Source: an uncultured Oscillospiraceae bacterium
GTDB lineage: Bacteria > Bacillota > Clostridia > Oscillospirales > Acutalibacteraceae
Reading direction: 5' to 3'
Assembly (NCBI GenBank): GCA_902461995.1
Contig: CABQAA010000068.1
Span: 1-8,776, forward strand
Length of the DNA: 8,776 nucleotides
Under the pieces are notes generated by a model. It did not search any database, had not been told where the DNA came from, and saw only the letters and a program-made list of their open reading frames with translations. The position numbers and the translations under genes are program-made. This document shows, one piece after another, positions 6,737-8,776 of this stretch (its first letter is position 1; each line of letters starts with the position of its first letter).

Positions 6737-6884
6737 CCGCATAGGGCTGCTGAACGGGCTCCAGCCCATCGACAGCCCCTTTCGTTATGCAAATGAGCTG
6801 AAAATTTTGAAAGGCGCGGTGTTCCGGACCATCGCCCTCGAAGAGGAAGGGGACGTGACGAAACAGCATCGCGCGATCAAATAA
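6705..6884 (+). pseudogene. Orphan plus-strand reading frame, possible C-terminal gene remnant
   Basis: A frame of 59 codons is open on the plus strand from just after a TAA at 6702 to a TAA at 6882. Its second half reads like real protein (ANELKILKGAVFRTIALEEE, then GDVTKQHRAIK at the end) with GC-rich third positions, but there is no ATG and no ribosome binding site, and its beginning overlaps the hairpin at 6693-6736. I do not recognise the family. It is the only plus-strand stretch in this gap that looks protein-like and it ends just before the araB terminator. It may be the tail of a gene whose front has been lost; chance openness in GC-rich DNA is the main alternative. Confidence 0.25.
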
Positions 6885-6905
6885 GGGGTGTTTCCCACCA
6901 TCGAG

Positions 6906-6947
6906 AAGAATCCCCCGGTTTCACATTCGTGAAGCCGGGGGATTCTT
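6906..6947 (-). terminator. Long hairpin terminator after araB, possibly bidirectional
   Basis: Positions 6906-6924 pair with 6929-6947 in a 19-bp stem with a single T-G pair, closing a 4-nt loop (ATTC). The core is CCCCCGG/CCGGGGG flanked by AAGAAT/ATTCTT, so either strand ends the stem in a T-rich run. It begins 13 nt beyond the araB stop. On the minus strand the T tract is mostly inside the stem (ATTCTTCTC). It would terminate araB and could also stop any plus-strand transcript entering from the gap. Confidence 0.75.
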
Positions 6948-6959
6948 GAGCTTGATTAT

Positions 6960-8642
6960 TCAGCCTCTCGCATCCTTTTTAATCTGCTTGAGGCGTTTCA
7001 TCATAGGCTCTTCCTGTCCGAACAAATCGTGCAGGCGGCGGTACTCCGCGTACAGCCGCTCGTATGTTTCCACATGGGCCGGAACCGGCCGGTAGACCGT
7101 CTCGTGCAGCCGGCCGAGCTTCCGCACGGCCTCCCCCACGTCCGCGAAGCCGGAAAGCTCGAGGCCGGCCGCGGCCGCGCCGAAGATCGCGCTGCCGAGC
7201 GCCCCCGACTGGGTGCTGCCCGACAGCCGGATCTCCCGGTTGCACACGTCGGCGTAAATCTGCATCATCATCGGGTCTTTGAGGGCAATGCCGCCGGCGG
7301 CATACAGTTCCTTGACCGGCACGCCCTTCTCTTCGAACGCCTCGATGATCCGCCTGGTGCCGTAGGCTGTCGCTTCGATCAGGGCGCGATAGATCTCCTC
7401 CGGCTTCGTCTGCAGGGTCATGCCCACGATCAGGCCGCTGAGATCGAAATCCATCAGCACCGACCGCACACCGTTCCACCAGTCGAGAGCCACGAGACCG
7501 CTCTCCCCGGGATTCAGGCGCTCCGCCTTTTCTCGCAAAAGGGCATGAATGTTCATTCCTCGTGCCTTCGCCTCGTCCCGATACGCCGCAGGCACACCGT
7601 TTTCGACGAACCACGCGAAATGGTCCCCCACGCAGGACTGCCCTGCCTCATACCCGTAAAATCCCGGCAGGATGCCGTCCTTTACGATACCGCAGGTGCC
7701 CGGGACCCCCTCCTCCGTCTCGGAAAGAAGCATATGACAGGTGGAGGTGCCCATAATCATCAGCATCTTGCCCGCGGCGTCGATCCCGCTGCCGGGAACC
7801 GAGGCGTGGGCATCGATGATTTCGACGGCCACGGCCGTGCCCTCTCTCAGTCCGGTCAGGGCGGCGGCCTCCCTGGTCAGGAATCCCGCCCGGCTGCCCA
7901 GGGGTTTAATATTCCGGTCGGTACCGTCGGGCGCCGCCAGCTTTTCCCGGACGAAATGCCGCATACGCGGATCGAGCGCCGCGAAGAAATCCTCCGAGGG
8001 ATAGCCGGTACGGTGATGCCACAGGGCCTTATACCCTGCGTTGCAGGCACTACGCACCTCTTCCCCGCACAGCTGCCACACCACCCAGTCGCCCGCCTCG
8101 AGAATCCGGTCGGCCGCGTCGTACACGGCCGGGGCTTCCGCCGCGATCTGCATGGCCTTGGGAACCACCCACTCGCTGGATATCCGGCCTCCGTATAGGG
8201 ACAGCCAGGACTCTCCCCGTTCTTCCGCCACTGCGTTCAGCCGGTCGGCGCAGTACTGGGCCGCGTGGTGCTTCCACAGCTTGACATAGGCGTGGGGTTC
8301 CCCCGCATATTCCGGCAGGAAACAGAGAGGTGTCCCCTCCGCCGTCGTGGGCAGGATGGTGCAGGAGGTGAAATCGATACCGATCCCCACCACCTCATCG
8401 GGAGAAACGCCCGCCTTCCGCAAAAGATCGGGCAGGGTGTGGTGCAGGGCATCCAGATAATCCTGCGGATGCTGCAGCGCCCAGTCGGTCCCGAGCGGCG
8501 TGCCGTCGGGCAGGGCGGTATCCATTACGGCGTGGGGATAGGCGAATTCGCTCACCGCGGCTTCTTCCCCGGTATCCAGATTCAGTAGCAGTGCCCGGGC
8601 CGACAGGGAACCGTAATCCACGCCGACAGCGTATCGATTCAT
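6960..8642 (-). CDS. araB: L-ribulokinase (FGGY-family carbohydrate kinase)
   Basis: AraB phosphorylates L-ribulose to L-ribulose 5-phosphate in L-arabinose breakdown, using ATP. The 560-residue protein has the FGGY fold: N-terminal GVDYGSLSARAL (7-18), the ribulokinase-type LWKHHAA (122-128) and GGRISSEW (151-158), DAHAS with the predicted catalytic base D277, MGTSTCHM (297-304), GYEAGQS (330-336), LDWWNG (386-391), and the ATP-site segment AAGGIALKDP (448-457). The LWKHHAA, SSEW, GTSTC and EAGQS blocks match E. coli AraB, as recalled, better than xylulokinase or glycerol kinase. The length fits AraB, which is longer than most FGGY kinases. The ATG at 8642 follows GAGGTGA with a 4-nt gap, and that site overlaps the stop codon of the gene before it. 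Sugar assignment rests on motif similarity, not on a neighbouring araA or araD seen in full. Confidence 0.93.
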   Translation of the reverse strand: MNRYAVGVDYGSLSARALLLNLDTGEEAAVSEFAYPHAVMDTALPDGTPLGTDWALQHPQDYLDALHHTLPDLLRKAGVSPDEVVGIGIDFTSCTILPTTAEGTPLCFLPEYAGEPHAYVKLWKHHAAQYCADRLNAVAEERGESWLSLYGGRISSEWVVPKAMQIAAEAPAVYDAADRILEAGDWVVWQLCGEEVRSACNAGYKALWHHRTGYPSEDFFAALDPRMRHFVREKLAAPDGTDRNIKPLGSRAGFLTREAAALTGLREGTAVAVEIIDAHASVPGSGIDAAGKMLMIMGTSTCHMLLSETEEGVPGTCGIVKDGILPGFYGYEAGQSCVGDHFAWFVENGVPAAYRDEAKARGMNIHALLREKAERLNPGESGLVALDWWNGVRSVLMDFDLSGLIVGMTLQTKPEEIYRALIEATAYGTRRIIEAFEEKGVPVKELYAAGGIALKDPMMMQIYADVCNREIRLSGSTQSGALGSAIFGAAAAGLELSGFADVGEAVRKLGRLHETVYRPVPAHVETYERLYAEYRRLHDLFGQEEPMMKRLKQIKKDARG

Positions 8643-8651
8643 ATTGTCACC

Positions 8652-8776
8652 TCATTTAAACAGGGGTCCATAGACATGGCAGGCGCGGAAATCAGCGGAT
8701 TCGGGGTCACGGGTGCCGAACGCGGCCCAGCAGTGGGGGCGGAACAGCTCCCCGTCGCTGAGGTTGTGCAGCGAGA
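8652..8776 (-). CDS. C-terminal 40 residues of an unrecognised protein, cotranscribed with araB
   Basis: The last 40 codons of a minus-strand gene enter from the right edge and stop at TGA 8654-8652. The visible end includes HNLSDGELFRPHCWAAFGTR and finishes VYGPLFK. I do not recognise it; it does not match the C-termini of AraA or AraD as I remember them. It is 9 nt ahead of araB and its stop codon overlaps the araB ribosome binding site, so the two genes are translationally coupled and probably work in the same sugar pathway. A sugar isomerase, epimerase or glycoside hydrolase would suit the context, but that is only a guess. Confidence 0.8.
   Translation of the reverse strand, partial: SLHNLSDGELFRPHCWAAFGTRDPESADFRACHVYGPLFK

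Noticed and set aside
7029..8198. 389-codon plus-strand frame opposite araB
   Set aside because: It mirrors araB in antisense, has no recognisable domain or ribosome binding site, and is explained by the GC-rich third positions of araB.

Overview
The window looks like a chromosomal segment of a fairly GC-rich Clostridia-type Firmicute, perhaps Oscillospiraceae/Ruminococcaceae. This is inferred from strong AGGAGG-type ribosome binding sites, consensus sigma-A promoters, a DUF512 radical SAM protein next to the GTPase gene der, a yceD-rpmF pair, and Clostridia-style PHP and short P-loop proteins. No search was run, so the taxonomy is tentative. Every convincing gene lies on the minus strand, so transcription runs from high to low coordinates.

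Region 1 (8776-6960) is the end of a sugar-utilisation operon. The last 40 codons of an unrecognised gene are followed, after 9 nt, by a full-length L-ribulokinase gene (araB). A 19-bp hairpin terminates araB.

Region 2 (6959-6289) has no intact gene. It holds the araB terminator, a second minus-strand terminator-like hairpin, an orphan plus-strand reading frame without a usable start (possible gene remnant), a weak plus-strand hairpin, and a good sigma-A promoter for pgi.

Region 3 (6288-3041) is a probable operon: pgi (glucose-6-phosphate isomerase), a cytoplasmic SGNH/GDSL hydrolase 22 nt downstream, a small P-loop NTPase of unknown role with lower GC, and a PHP-domain phosphoesterase. A 12-bp hairpin with a short T run separates the P-loop and PHP genes, so PHP expression probably depends on readthrough.

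Region 4 (3008-1) is a ribosome-related block. A promoter with perfect TTGACA and TATAAT boxes and a 17-nt spacer drives yceD (DUF177) and rpmF (zinc-ribbon L32, GTG start). A hairpin terminator follows, then a DUF512 PDZ/radical SAM protein and the first 241 codons of der. YceD, L32 and Der all relate to the 50S subunit, which makes the uncharacterised radical SAM enzyme between them the most interesting protein here.

I saw no tRNA, rRNA, CRISPR array, insertion sequence, phage gene or defence system. The window is mostly ordinary core genome; the less explained parts are the DUF512 neighbourhood, the SGNH/P-loop/PHP trio, and the 6.4-6.9 kb gap.
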